Source of the DNA: Paracoccus sediminicola
GTDB taxonomy: Bacteria; Pseudomonadota; Alphaproteobacteria; Rhodobacterales; Rhodobacteraceae
Reading direction: 5' to 3'
Length of the DNA: 64,000 nt
Assembly (NCBI RefSeq): GCF_027912835.1
Contig: NZ_CP115768.1
Coordinates: forward strand, 62,001 to 126,000
The notes under the pieces were generated by a model, which made no database searches, was not told the origin of the DNA, and saw only the letters and a list, made by a program, of their open reading frames with translations. The position numbers and the translations under genes are program-made. Shown here in pieces: positions 27,107 to 35,766 of the stretch. Each line of letters starts with the position of its first letter. The stretch's first letter is position 1.

Positions 27107-30100
27107 ATGTATCTGAAACACGTGACGACTTTGACCGTCCGCAAGGCCGGGTTCTCAAGCAATATCGCCGACATGATGCTGGTCGATATGGCGCGCGGCC
27201 CGGTTCTGATCACCGCTTCGAACAAGGGCGGCGGGCTGGTCAGCTTCGGCCTTAACGACGCTGACCAGCCGGCACAGGGAATCCGGCTTCAGATGCCGCC
27301 CGATTTCGGCATCTACTACGACGCCCCCACATTGGAGCTGATCGACACCGCGGATGGGCCGCGTTTGGTCGTGACAGGTCAGCATGGCAGCGTACATGAG
27401 GGTCTGGTGCTGACCAGCAAGGGCTCGATGGCCGGTTTCGCGCCGCTTTTGAGGCCCGGCGATATTCCCGGTGATGTGGTGGCACTGGAGACAGTTTCGG
27501 TCGGCGGTCGGGATTATCTCATCGCGGGGCGCGATGGCAATATGACGATGACGCTTTACCGGATGGGCAGCGACGCACATCTGACCGAGATCGGCAGCGC
27601 CGGGCCGGGGCGGCTTCGCCGCGTCGACGCCGAATATGACGACATACAGACGCTCAAGGCAGGCAGCGGGGATTTCGCCATTGGTGTCTCGGCGCGTGGC
27701 GACGTCATCGCGATTTACCGTATCGGATCGGACGGGCTGCGCCTGACCGAGCGGGTCGATTCAAGCGACAATATCGGCATCACCGCGCCGCGCGGGATCG
27801 GGACGCTGGTCACCGATCACGGCAGCTTCGTGATCGTCGCCGGGGCAGAGAGCGACTCGCTCAGCGTGTTTCGGCTCGATGGATCGGGAAAGTTGCATCT
27901 GACCGATCATGTGGTCGATTCCCTTCTGACGCGCTTTCAATCCGCGACCGCGATCGCCACGGTCGAGATCGGCGGGCGCGGCTTTATCTTCGTCGGCGGC
28001 GCGGATGACGGGATCTCGGTCCTCACGCTGGACGGGGATGGCCGGCTGATCTTGCTGAAGGTATTGGCGGATAGCCACGCAATGGCGCTCGCCGACGTCT
28101 CTGCGATCGAGGCGGGGGTGATCGGTGGGCAGATCGCGCTTTTTGTCGCGAGCGCGACAGAGGGCGGGGTGACGCAGCTCCGGCTCGATCCGGGAGAGAT
28201 CGGCGCATCGAAGGTCGGCAGCGGACGGATCAGCGGCACTGCGGCGGATGACATTGTCGTCGGGCGCGGGGCCTCATCCGCAATCTCTGGTGGCGCGGGC
28301 GACGATATTCTGGTGGCGCGCACGGGGAATGCCGCCCTGCGTGGCGGCGCGGGGGCGGATATTTTCGTGCCGGGCCACGGCGCCGAGCAGGTCATCATCC
28401 ATGATTTCGATCGCCAGCGCGATGTGCTGGATCTGTCCGAACTGGCCTATATTCGCAGTGTTGCGCAGCTGCGCATCACGCCGACAGCAGAGGGCGCTCT
28501 GCTCGTTGCGGGTGAGCTGCGGATTGAGATTCGCAGTGCCGGCGGCGAGACGCTGATGCCGTGGCATTTTACAGACGAGATTTTCCGGCTGGCACATTAC
28601 GTGAACGATATCGATTATGTGGATCTGGTGACTCCGGTCGTTCCTGATCCGGGGAGCCCGTCGAAAGGCGGGTCGGGTGGCGGCAGTTCTCATCCCGGAT
28701 ATGTTGCGCCGCCGCCGCTGCCGAAGATCCCCGAGACAGGTAAGCTGGTCGGCTCGATGCGCGAAGACAGGATCGCCGCCCGGCCGGAAGGCAGCACCAT
28801 CTTCGGCAGGGCGGGCGACGATACGATCCTGGGTGGCCCTGGTCGGGACAGCTTGTTCGGCAGTCGCGGCGATGACCTCATCAAGGGCGCGAAAGCCGGC
28901 GACAAGCTGGATGGCGGCGCGGGAAATGACACGCTTTGGGGACAGTCGGGCCATGACAGGATCTCTGCCGGAGAGGGTGGCGACGTGGTGCAGGGTGGCT
29001 CTGGCAATGATCGCATCTGGGGCCAAAATGGGTCCGACAAGCTGTTTGGCGGCACTGGCGGCGACATCATCATCGGCGGTAAGGGGAACGACCTTATCCG
29101 CGGCGGCAGCGGCAACGATCTGCTTCGCGGGGGTCGGGGCCGGGACACGCTGGATGGCGGATCGGGTCACGACCGGCTCATCGCAGGCGCGGATAAGAGC
29201 AAGCTGCGCGGCGGCGACGGCAACGACATGATGCGAAGCTGGGGCACGGAAAGCACGCAGGTCGCGGGCAACGGCCATGACACGGTGCATGGTAGCATGG
29301 GCGACGACTTCATCTTTCTCGGCGCTGGCGACGACCGCGCTTTTGGCCGGAGTGGAGATGATCTGATCAAGGGCGGGCCGGGCGCGGACAGCCTTTCCGG
29401 CAATCGCGGCGATGATCGTCTGATCGGCCGAGAGGACGACGACCGGATCACCGGCGGCGCTGGGAACGACACGCTGCGCGGCGATCGCGGCAACGATACC
29501 CTGCGCGGAGAAATGGGGAATGACAAGCTCGTCGGCGGTGCCGGTCGCGACCGGCTGTCTGGCGGTGCCGACCGCGACTTGCTGTTTGGCGGCGCCGACG
29601 GCGATTCAATTCAGGGCAATCGCGGCAATGACCGGATGAAGGGCGAGGACGGTCGTGACAGCCTGTTCGGCGGCAGCGGCGACGATCATATGAGCGGCGG
29701 CGATCAAAATGACCGGCTCTTTGGGGGCTCGGGGAAAGATCAGATTTTCGGCGGCACCGGCGACGATCGGCTGGAGGGCGGGTCAGGCGCAGACCGGCTC
29801 TCGGGCGGATCGGGCAATGATACGCTGGACGGGGGCGCGGGCTGGGACACGCTCAGCGGAGGGGCGGGGGCGGACCATTTCGTCTTTGCGCGGCCTTCGG
29901 CCAAGGGTCGTCCCGACAGGGATTTGATCGCGGATTTCCGCAGTGGCGAAGATGTAATCGACCTGTCGGCGATGCCGTCATCGCTGACCTGGATCGACGA
30001 CGCGCCCTATCGTGCCAGCGGCCGGGCCGAGATCCGAATGCACGAATACAGCAGCAAGACCCGCCTCATGATCGACATTGACGGGGACGGCGACAGCGAT

Positions 30101-30154
30101 CTTTACATCGACATCGAAGGAACCCGGCTGAGCCCCTTCGATCTGTTGTTTTGA
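27107..30154 (+). CDS. Large RTX calcium-binding protein with N-terminal beta-propeller
   Basis: A 1015-residue protein without an N-terminal signal peptide, as expected for type I secretion through a C-terminal signal. Residues 1 to about 370 form roughly seven repeats of 45-50 residues (examples: DYLIAGRDGNMTMTLYRMG, SFVIVAGAESDSLSVFRLDG, GFIFVGGADDGISVLTLDG), a likely seven-bladed propeller. A short RTX block of five nonapeptides and a HDFDRQRDVLDLS element follow, then a Gly/Ser/Pro linker. Next come 40 uninterrupted RTX nonapeptides and a final ADFRSGEDVIDLS and FDLLF tail, like serralysin C-terminal domains. Catalytic function is not recognisable; adhesin, matrix or surface-layer roles are possible. 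No type I exporter genes are adjacent. Confidence 0.88.
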   Translation: MYLKHVTTLTVRKAGFSSNIADMMLVDMARGPVLITASNKGGGLVSFGLNDADQPAQGIRLQMPPDFGIYYDAPTLELIDTADGPRLVVTGQHGSVHEGLVLTSKGSMAGFAPLLRPGDIPGDVVALETVSVGGRDYLIAGRDGNMTMTLYRMGSDAHLTEIGSAGPGRLRRVDAEYDDIQTLKAGSGDFAIGVSARGDVIAIYRIGSDGLRLTERVDSSDNIGITAPRGIGTLVTDHGSFVIVAGAESDSLSVFRLDGSGKLHLTDHVVDSLLTRFQSATAIATVEIGGRGFIFVGGADDGISVLTLDGDGRLILLKVLADSHAMALADVSAIEAGVIGGQIALFVASATEGGVTQLRLDPGEIGASKVGSGRISGTAADDIVVGRGASSAISGGAGDDILVARTGNAALRGGAGADIFVPGHGAEQVIIHDFDRQRDVLDLSELAYIRSVAQLRITPTAEGALLVAGELRIEIRSAGGETLMPWHFTDEIFRLAHYVNDIDYVDLVTPVVPDPGSPSKGGSGGGSSHPGYVAPPPLPKIPETGKLVGSMREDRIAARPEGSTIFGRAGDDTILGGPGRDSLFGSRGDDLIKGAKAGDKLDGGAGNDTLWGQSGHDRISAGEGGDVVQGGSGNDRIWGQNGSDKLFGGTGGDIIIGGKGNDLIRGGSGNDLLRGGRGRDTLDGGSGHDRLIAGADKSKLRGGDGNDMMRSWGTESTQVAGNGHDTVHGSMGDDFIFLGAGDDRAFGRSGDDLIKGGPGADSLSGNRGDDRLIGREDDDRITGGAGNDTLRGDRGNDTLRGEMGNDKLVGGAGRDRLSGGADRDLLFGGADGDSIQGNRGNDRMKGEDGRDSLFGGSGDDHMSGGDQNDRLFGGSGKDQIFGGTGDDRLEGGSGADRLSGGSGNDTLDGGAGWDTLSGGAGADHFVFARPSAKGRPDRDLIADFRSGEDVIDLSAMPSSLTWIDDAPYRASGRAEIRMHEYSSKTRLMIDIDGDGDSDLYIDIEGTRLSPFDLLF
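28805..29884 (+). repeat. Array of 40 contiguous RTX nonapeptide-coding repeats (27 bp each)
   Basis: Exactly 1080 bases encode 40 consecutive nine-residue units in one register with no insertion, from GRAGDDTIL to GGAGADHFV. The consensus is GGxGxDxLx, a calcium-binding parallel beta-roll. Units 15 (AGADKSKLR) and 17 (SWGTESTQV) have lost the Asp position and probably bind calcium poorly. At DNA level the units are diverged, with no long identical copies, so this is an old protein repeat rather than a recent tandem duplication. Confidence 0.92.
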
Positions 30155-30174
30155 CCAGCGGCGGCCCGCCCGGC

Positions 30175-30687
30175 CTATTTCCCCGTGATGAGCGTCCACC
30201 AGATTTTCTTCGACGGCTCCTGATACCACGCAATGCCGAGCGTTGTCGCAGTCGGGTCCATGATCACGTCTCGCGTGTCGCGCGTTTCCATCCAGGCTTG
30301 CAGCGTCGCGATGTCGTTTTCATAGCTTTCGCTGATATTCTCGCCCACCAGTTCGCCGGCATACCCGGCGCGCCGCGCGCGATCGAGCGGCGAAGACCCG
30401 TCAGAGCCGAAATGCCAGGCCCGGTTCTGCGCCGCCATATCCCGCGAATGTGCGGCGGCAGCGGCGCTGAGCGCCGGGTCGAGCGTCAGCGGCGATGCGC
30501 TTGAGCCCGAGCGCAGGATATTCACCTGTTCCAGAACGCGGTTCGGAATGGCCGCAGCCTCGGATGCGCCGATCGTATAGGCGACCGGGATCGGCTGGCC
30601 GTCCGGGCCAAGCTGGCTGCCGGGAGTGCGGGGTGCGCAGCCGGCCAGCGTCAGGCCGACGGCGAGAATCAGGGTGATACGCTTCAT
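30175..30687 (-). CDS. CAP/SCP-domain lipoprotein
   Basis: A 170-residue protein with a lipoprotein signal (lipobox LTLAGC, Cys at residue 17) and a CAP (cysteine-rich secretory protein/SCP-like) domain. Visible CAP features are VLEQVNILRSGSSASPLTLDPALSAAAAAHSRDMAAQNRAWH, the GYAGELVGENIS segment and the WMETRDTRDVIMDP and LGIAWY regions. Bacterial CAP proteins are exported and mostly uncharacterised; wall or lipid interactions have been proposed. It is convergent with the RTX gene, 20 bases from its end. Confidence 0.85.
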   Translation of the reverse strand: MKRITLILAVGLTLAGCAPRTPGSQLGPDGQPIPVAYTIGASEAAAIPNRVLEQVNILRSGSSASPLTLDPALSAAAAAHSRDMAAQNRAWHFGSDGSSPLDRARRAGYAGELVGENISESYENDIATLQAWMETRDTRDVIMDPTATTLGIAWYQEPSKKIWWTLITGK

Positions 30688-30892
30688 GCTGCCCTCTGAA
30701 GTCTTGTTGTGATTTTTACCCCGTTTACAGCGCTGAACGCCGCTGGCAAAGCCAATATTGCGTGATTTTCACCACAACGCCGCGCCGATCTCTGCCGCTG
30801 ACGAGAGTTTGAGTTGCCCGCTGCGATTCGGCGGATTATCGCTGATGACAGAGTTGCAAGGCCGCGTCAGACGGCCCGAGCAGGAGACAGAC

Positions 30893-31498
30893 ATGACCGA
30901 TCAATATCGCGGCTTCAGCCGCCGACATTTCGTGGGCGCCGCCGCCGCACTGGGCGCGGCAGGGCTGGCGGCGCCGGCATTGGCGCAGAATACGCCGGAT
31001 GCAGGGCTGGTCCAATATGACAGCGAGGCCGACCAGCGCCGCAATATTTCGAGCTTTCGGGCGCAGGACTGGCGCCCTTACTTCACCACGCTGACCAATG
31101 GCGCGATCCTGTGTGACCTGACCTCGCGCGCGGTCCATTACTGGTCCGAGGATGAAAGCATATATCGGCTCTACCCGTCCTCGATCCCGGTCAGCAAGGA
31201 CCTGACCCGCAAGGGCCGGACCGAGATCATCAAGAAGGTCGAAGGCCCAAGCTGGGCACCGACACCCGACATGAAAAAGCGCAACCCTGAGTGGCCCGAT
31301 TTCGTGCCTCCCGGGCCGGACAACCCGCTTGGCACCCATGCGCTGTGGTTCAGCTGGCAGTACTACCGGCTGCACGGCACCCATGACACACGCAAGATCG
31401 GCCGCAAGTCGTCCAATGGCTGCATCGGGCTTTACAACGAACATATCAAGGAAATGTATGATCTGACCAAGATCGGCACGCAGGTGCTGCTGATCTAG
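30893..31498 (+). CDS. L,D-transpeptidase (YkuD domain), Tat-type signal
   Basis: A 201-residue exported peptidoglycan L,D-transpeptidase. The N-terminus has a twin-arginine-type signal (SRRHFVGAAAALGAAGLAAPALA). The YkuD active site has the LHGTHDTRKIGRKSSNGCIGLYN layout with Cys177 as nucleophile. The ATG at 30893 has AGGAG six bases upstream. It is monocistronic, with a strong terminator right after. A paralogue of very similar layout lies at 52610-53167. Confidence 0.92.
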   Translation: MTDQYRGFSRRHFVGAAAALGAAGLAAPALAQNTPDAGLVQYDSEADQRRNISSFRAQDWRPYFTTLTNGAILCDLTSRAVHYWSEDESIYRLYPSSIPVSKDLTRKGRTEIIKKVEGPSWAPTPDMKKRNPEWPDFVPPGPDNPLGTHALWFSWQYYRLHGTHDTRKIGRKSSNGCIGLYNEHIKEMYDLTKIGTQVLLI

Positions 31499-31520
31499 AC
31501 TGATCTGAAACCGGGATGGG

Positions 31521-31545
31521 AAAAGGGGCCGCGCGGCCCCTTTTT
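31521..31545 (+). terminator. Rho-independent terminator after the L,D-transpeptidase gene
   Basis: Stem AAAGGGGCCG / CGGCCCCTTT around a CG centre, followed by T residues (31541-31545) on the plus strand. It starts 23 bases after the stop codon. With its A-run on the other side it could also act on the convergent phhB transcript. Confidence 0.9.
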
Positions 31546-31564
31546 CATGCGAGACGCGATGCTG

Positions 31565-31864
31565 CTATGCGGTCAGCTCATCCAGCTGAGCCGCGGCGTC
31601 GAAGTCCCGATCTGTCAGCCCCCCGACGTCATGGCTGGTGAAGGTTACCTCGCAATAACCGAAGCCGAAGCTGATATCGGGGTGATGGTCCCGCTTGTTG
31701 CCGAGCCAGGCGGCGAGATTGGCCATCTCGACCGCTCTCAGGAAGCCCTTGAACTCGAAGCGCCGGGTGATCTTGGTGGCGTCCTCCGACAGGTTCCAGC
31801 CATTCAGGCGGCTCAGCCTGTCCCGCGCGGTCGCGGCGTCATAGGCGGTGTCGTCTGCGGGCAT
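31565..31864 (-). CDS. phhB: 4a-hydroxytetrahydrobiopterin dehydratase (pterin carbinolamine dehydratase)
   Basis: A 99-residue enzyme that dehydrates the 4a-carbinolamine of tetrahydropterins, usually to recycle the cofactor of phenylalanine hydroxylase. The signature NKRDHHPDISFGFGYCEVTFTSH contains the conserved His-His-Pro and the basic residue. No phenylalanine hydroxylase is adjacent, so in this organism it may serve another pterin or act with the folate pathway. It follows hemH by 73 bases on the same strand. Confidence 0.93.
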   Translation of the reverse strand: MPADDTAYDAATARDRLSRLNGWNLSEDATKITRRFEFKGFLRAVEMANLAAWLGNKRDHHPDISFGFGYCEVTFTSHDVGGLTDRDFDAAAQLDELTA

Positions 31865-31937
31865 GATTTTCCTCCTGCGCGTGATCCAGACAGCCCAACG
31901 CGGTTGGCGGTCCGATGGCTCCATCACGCCGCCCACA

Positions 31938-32975
31938 TCAGCCAGTCGCGATCCACCCGCCGAGATTTTCGCGCAGCACGTTCATCATCACCTCGATATG
32001 CGCCGGATCGTCGTTGAGGCACGGGATATAGGTGAATGTCTTGCCCCCCGCTTCCTCGAAGCTTTCGCGGATCTCGCCGTTGATTTCCTCCAGCGTCTCG
32101 ATGCAGTCCGATGCGAAGGCCGGAGAGATCACAGCAATGTCCTTGTGCCCCTGCTTTGCGAGTTCCGCAACATGCTCGACGGTGTAAGGGCGCAGCCATT
32201 CCTCGGGGCCGAACACCGATTGGAATGTGGTGTCGATGATGCCGTCCTGCCAGCCAAGCGCCTCTTTCAGCAGGCGCGAGGTCTTCTGACACTGGCAGTG
32301 ATAGGGATCGCCCTGCATCAGATAGCGCTTCGGCATCCCGTGATAGGACGCGACCAGCTTGGTCGGGGTCTTGCCGTCAAGCGCGCGGGTGACCGAAGCC
32401 GCGAGGGCCTGGATATAGTCACGCCGGCCGAAATAGGGTTCGACCGTGCGCACGGCCGGCTGCCATGTCTGTTTCATCAGTGCCCGGAACAGCTGATCGT
32501 TCGCAGTGGCCGAAGTCGCGCCCGCATATTGCGGATAAAGCGGCAGGAAGACGATGCGGCGGCATCCGGCCTCGACCATGCGGTCCAGCACGTCCTGTGT
32601 CGAGGGGTTGCCGTAGCGCATGCAGAATTCCACCATGACCTGATCGCCCCATTCGGCCTCGGCGCGGGCGCGCAGCGCCTGGGTCTGGTCGCGGGTGATG
32701 GTCATCAGCGGGCTTTCGCCCTTGTCCTCGTTCCAGATCAGCTTGTAGTTCGCGCCCGAGCTGAAGGGCCGTCTGGTCAGGATGATCCCCTGCAAAAGCG
32801 GTTGCCACTTCCAGGACGGATAGTCGATCACCCGCTTGTCCGACAGGAACTCGTTCAGATAGCGCCGCATCGACCAGTAATCATAGCCGTCCGGCGTGCC
32901 GAGATTGGCGATCAGGATGCCGGTCTTCGCCGGCGTGATCTCGGGATGATCGGACGGGGCGTGATCGGGTTTCAT
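31938..32975 (-). CDS. hemH: Ferrochelatase
   Basis: A 345-residue enzyme inserting Fe2+ into protoporphyrin IX, the last step of protoheme synthesis, at the inner membrane. Family markers: GILIANLGTPD, YLNEFLSDKRVIDYP, PLYPQYAGATSAT, SYHGMPKRYLMQGDPYHCQCQKTSRLL (active-site His) and SPAFASDCIETLEEI. The ATG at 32975 overlaps the stop of the upstream methyltransferase gene (ATGA). Confidence 0.97.
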   Translation of the reverse strand: MKPDHAPSDHPEITPAKTGILIANLGTPDGYDYWSMRRYLNEFLSDKRVIDYPSWKWQPLLQGIILTRRPFSSGANYKLIWNEDKGESPLMTITRDQTQALRARAEAEWGDQVMVEFCMRYGNPSTQDVLDRMVEAGCRRIVFLPLYPQYAGATSATANDQLFRALMKQTWQPAVRTVEPYFGRRDYIQALAASVTRALDGKTPTKLVASYHGMPKRYLMQGDPYHCQCQKTSRLLKEALGWQDGIIDTTFQSVFGPEEWLRPYTVEHVAELAKQGHKDIAVISPAFASDCIETLEEINGEIRESFEEAGGKTFTYIPCLNDDPAHIEVMMNVLRENLGGWIATG

Positions 32976-33805
32976 GGTTTCCTCGCATTCAGCGCATCCG
33001 AGAGCGACATTTTTGCCGAGCCGGGGCGCAACGGTTTCTGCTGGGTCGAATCGGGGGCCCATCCGGTGAGAAAGATCATGTCGAAGGTCGCAATGATACG
33101 CGACGGATCGGCGCGGTCCGGGTAGCGGGCAGCGTAATCGAGGGCGGCGCGTGCAAAGATCTCGCGCCGCGTCGGGATGCGCAACCGGTCGGTCAGGGCG
33201 TTGGTCTCGGCCATGGCGCGCAGATCGGCGGCAAGGTGGAACAGGTCCCGATAGCTGGCCGGAAGGCTCAGGTGATCGGCGACCGGCAGCGCCAGCCCGG
33301 CCCGCGCCAACAGCGCTCCCAGGTCGCGGATCTCGCCCATCGGCAGCAGCCGCGGAGACAGCCCGCCCGTCACCTCGATCTCTGCACGGGTCAGCACGTC
33401 GCGCAGCTCGGCCAGCGTGTCGCCGCCAAGACAGGCAGCAATGAACAGCCCGTCAGGTTTCAGCGCGCGGGCGCATTGCACGATCTGCCCGACCGGGTCC
33501 TCGGCCCAGTGCAGCGCCATGGCGTGGATCACCAGATCGAGCTCCGAGGGCAGATCCAGCAATTCGTCATCGGCGCGGATGTGGGCGGTCGGGAAAGCGG
33601 CGGCCCAGAACTCCGGCCAAGAGGTCACGATGGCGATGCGCGTGAACCTTCTGTTAATCTCTGCGAGCCTATCCTCGATCTCATCGGCGGCGATCCTGTG
33701 CAGCGGCTCGGCCATGCCGATCCGTGCGGCGCGGGCGCGATGCTGCGTCAGCGCCCGGCGGTCGACCAGGCGGGGCGCGGCGGTGGAAGAGGGGTCAGAG
33801 CTCAT
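32972..33805 (-). CDS. SAM-dependent methyltransferase-fold protein, BioC/NDUFAF5-like
   Basis: A 277-residue cytosolic protein with a degenerate class I methyltransferase fold (LVIHAMALHWAEDPVGQIVQCARALKPDGLFIAACLGGDTLAELR). The segments RRALTQHRARAARIG, ARALKPDG and WPEFWAAAF resemble the NDUFAF5 and BioC group, whose human member hydroxylates an Arg of complex I. The canonical glycine-rich SAM loop is not clear. It is co-translated with hemH. It diverges from comF, and its ATG shares the palindromic CATG with a possible comF start. Confidence 0.75.
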   Translation of the reverse strand: MSSDPSSTAAPRLVDRRALTQHRARAARIGMAEPLHRIAADEIEDRLAEINRRFTRIAIVTSWPEFWAAAFPTAHIRADDELLDLPSELDLVIHAMALHWAEDPVGQIVQCARALKPDGLFIAACLGGDTLAELRDVLTRAEIEVTGGLSPRLLPMGEIRDLGALLARAGLALPVADHLSLPASYRDLFHLAADLRAMAETNALTDRLRIPTRREIFARAALDYAARYPDRADPSRIIATFDMIFLTGWAPDSTQQKPLRPGSAKMSLSDALNARKP

Positions 33806-33836
33806 GGGCGCCAGTCATAAATCGCTCGGTGGGGTG

Positions 33837-34565
33837 ATGAAAGCGGCATTGCGTCTCATCTATCCGCCGCAATGCATCGCCTGCGGCACCGCGGTGGATG
33901 CAACAGGCGCGCTATGCCCGGAATGCTGGCGCGATTGCGATTTCATCACGGGATGCGCCTGCGATCTATGCGGGGTCCCCCTGCCGGGTCTTGCAGGGCA
34001 GCAGGAGAACGTCACCGATCTGCGCTGCGACGACTGTTTGACGGCGCCGCCGCCTTGGCAGCGCGGGCGGGCCGCGCTCGTCTATGGCGATGTGGGCCGG
34101 GCGCTGGCTTTGTCTCTGAAGCATGCAGACCGACCGGATCTCGCCGAGCCTCTTGGGGCGTGGCTGAGCAATGCGGCCTCTGCACTGATCGCGCCGGGCA
34201 TGATCGTGGCGCCGATCCCGCTGCATCCGACCCGGATGATGAAGCGGCGCTATAATCAAGCCGCGCTGCTGTCTGATCGGCTGGCGCGCGCTCACGGGCT
34301 GACCCATCTGCCGGGGCTTCTGCGCCGCATCCGCGCCACCGGCGCGCAGGATCATCGCAGCCATGCAGAGCGTCACCGCAATCTGGAAGGCGCCATCGCC
34401 GTGGCCCCGCGTCACCGGGACAGGATTGCCGGGCGTCCCGTGCTGCTCGTGGACGATGTCATGGCTTCGGGCGCAACGCTTGATGCGGCCAGCCGGGTGC
34501 TCGCCGCAGCTAGGGCCGGGCCGGTTTCGGTTGCGGTACTTGCCCGCGCCGTCAAGACGCTCTGA
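33837..34565 (+). CDS. comF: ComF-family phosphoribosyltransferase-like protein
   Basis: A 242-residue protein with an N-terminal zinc-finger-like region (CIACGTA, CPEC, CDLCGVPL, CDDC). The C-terminal phosphoribosyltransferase fold has the PRPP loop VLLVDDVMASGAT and the RRYNQAALLSDRLAR and RSHAERHRNL segments. ComF proteins in competent bacteria assist DNA uptake; in other bacteria the function is unclear. The ATG at 33837 has GGTGGGG upstream. An ATG at 33804 is in frame but overlaps the divergent methyltransferase start. Confidence 0.9.
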   Translation: MKAALRLIYPPQCIACGTAVDATGALCPECWRDCDFITGCACDLCGVPLPGLAGQQENVTDLRCDDCLTAPPPWQRGRAALVYGDVGRALALSLKHADRPDLAEPLGAWLSNAASALIAPGMIVAPIPLHPTRMMKRRYNQAALLSDRLARAHGLTHLPGLLRRIRATGAQDHRSHAERHRNLEGAIAVAPRHRDRIAGRPVLLVDDVMASGATLDAASRVLAAARAGPVSVAVLARAVKTL

Positions 34566-34655
34566 TCGCCGTGCATCGTCATGCCTCGGCGGGTGCTGGA
34601 AAATCGCTGCCTGACCGCTTAGATGCAAATGTAAGCAATTTGAAGGAATAGCCGT

Positions 34656-34913
34656 ATGGCCAATGTCGAGATCTATACCACCCCGACCTGCCCCTTCTGT
34701 CTCGCCGCGAAGCGGCTGCTGAACGCGAAAGAGGTCTCGTTCACCGAAATCGATGTCAGCCGCGATCCGTCGCTGCGCGAGGCGATGACCGAAAGGGCGG
34801 GCGGCAAGCGCAGCGTGCCGCAGATTTTCATCGACGATCAGCATGTCGGCGGCTCGGACGAGCTTCACGCAATAGACAAGTCGGGCAAGCTCGACCAGAT
34901 GCTCGCGGCATGA
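34656..34913 (+). CDS. grxC: Glutaredoxin 3
   Basis: An 85-residue thiol-disulfide oxidoreductase using glutathione. The active site is TCPFC (residues 11-15), and the conserved SVPQIFIDDQHVGGSDEL segment carries the cis-Pro and the glutathione-binding GG-x-D. A GAAGGA site precedes the ATG. The nitrilase-family gene begins one base after its stop. Confidence 0.96.
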   Translation: MANVEIYTTPTCPFCLAAKRLLNAKEVSFTEIDVSRDPSLREAMTERAGGKRSVPQIFIDDQHVGGSDELHAIDKSGKLDQMLAA

Positions 34914-34914
34914 G

Positions 34915-35766
34915 ATGAGCCTGGCGCTCCGGGCGGGTTTGGTGCAGCTCTCGGTCGGGGATGACCCGGCTGCGAACCTGCCCGACACGCGCGCCTTGAT
35001 CGCAGAGGCGGCGGGGCTGGGCGCGCAGTTCGTGCTGACGCCGGAATGCACCAATCTGGTCTCTGGCGACCGGCGCTGGCAGAATGAGGTGCTCTGCCCC
35101 GAGGCCGAGGATAAGACGCTCGCCGCCCTGCGCGCCCAGGCCGATGGGCTGGGGATCTGGCTGTTGATCGGCTCTCTCGCGCTGAAACAGGACGAAGCCG
35201 ATGCGGATCGCTTCGTCAATCGCAGCTTCCTGATCGGCCCGGATGGCGCGATCCGGGCCCGCTACGACAAGATCCACATGTTCGACGTGACCATCTCCGA
35301 GCGTGAGTCCTACCGCGAATCGAAGGCCTACAGACCCGGCAGCCGCGCCGTGGTCGCGGGTGGCCCGGTGCGGATCGGGATGAGCGTCTGCTATGACCTG
35401 CGCTTTCCGTATCTCTACCGCGCGCTCGCTCAGGCGGGGGCCGAGATTCTCACTGTGCCGTCGGCCTTCAACGACACGACCGGCGCCGCCCATTGGGAGG
35501 TTCTGCTGCGCGCCCGCGCCATCGAGACCGGCAGCTTCGTGCTTGCCCCCGCGCAGACCGGTCTGCACGAGGCGGCGCACAGCGCGAAGCCGTCGCAGCG
35601 GCGCAGCTTTGGTCACAGCCTTGCCGTCACGCCTTGGGGCGAAGTCATGTCCGACGCAGGGGAACAGCCCGGTATCAGCGTCGTTTCGCTTGACTTGAAC
35701 GATGTTCGCAAGGCACGGTCCCGCATTCCGTCGATGAATGCCGACCAGCCTTTCGAGATGCCGTGA
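34915..35766 (+). CDS. Carbon-nitrogen hydrolase (nitrilase superfamily, Nit-like)
   Basis: A 283-residue amidase of the nitrilase superfamily. The catalytic triad is visible: Glu in LTPECTN, Lys in RYDKIHMFD and Cys in SVCYDLRFP. These sequences match the Nit1/NitFhit and omega-amidase branch, which in animals and yeast deaminates damaged glutathione. Its position right behind a glutaredoxin fits such a glutathione-repair role, but that is inferred from sequence and context only. The stop overlaps the next gene's GTG (GTGA). Confidence 0.9.
   Translation: MSLALRAGLVQLSVGDDPAANLPDTRALIAEAAGLGAQFVLTPECTNLVSGDRRWQNEVLCPEAEDKTLAALRAQADGLGIWLLIGSLALKQDEADADRFVNRSFLIGPDGAIRARYDKIHMFDVTISERESYRESKAYRPGSRAVVAGGPVRIGMSVCYDLRFPYLYRALAQAGAEILTVPSAFNDTTGAAHWEVLLRARAIETGSFVLAPAQTGLHEAAHSAKPSQRRSFGHSLAVTPWGEVMSDAGEQPGISVVSLDLNDVRKARSRIPSMNADQPFEMP

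Noticed and set aside
28274..29290. Antisense frame across the RTX repeats
   Set aside because: A repetitive shadow produced by the GGxGxD-coding repeats on the other strand; no start or family features.
28805..29884. Possible CRISPR or satellite array
   Set aside because: The 27-base periodicity is protein-coding RTX repeats; units are diverged in DNA and there are no spacers.
27000..30200. Mobile element around the RTX gene
   Set aside because: No transposase, integrase or terminal repeats were found, and the flanks are ordinary operons.
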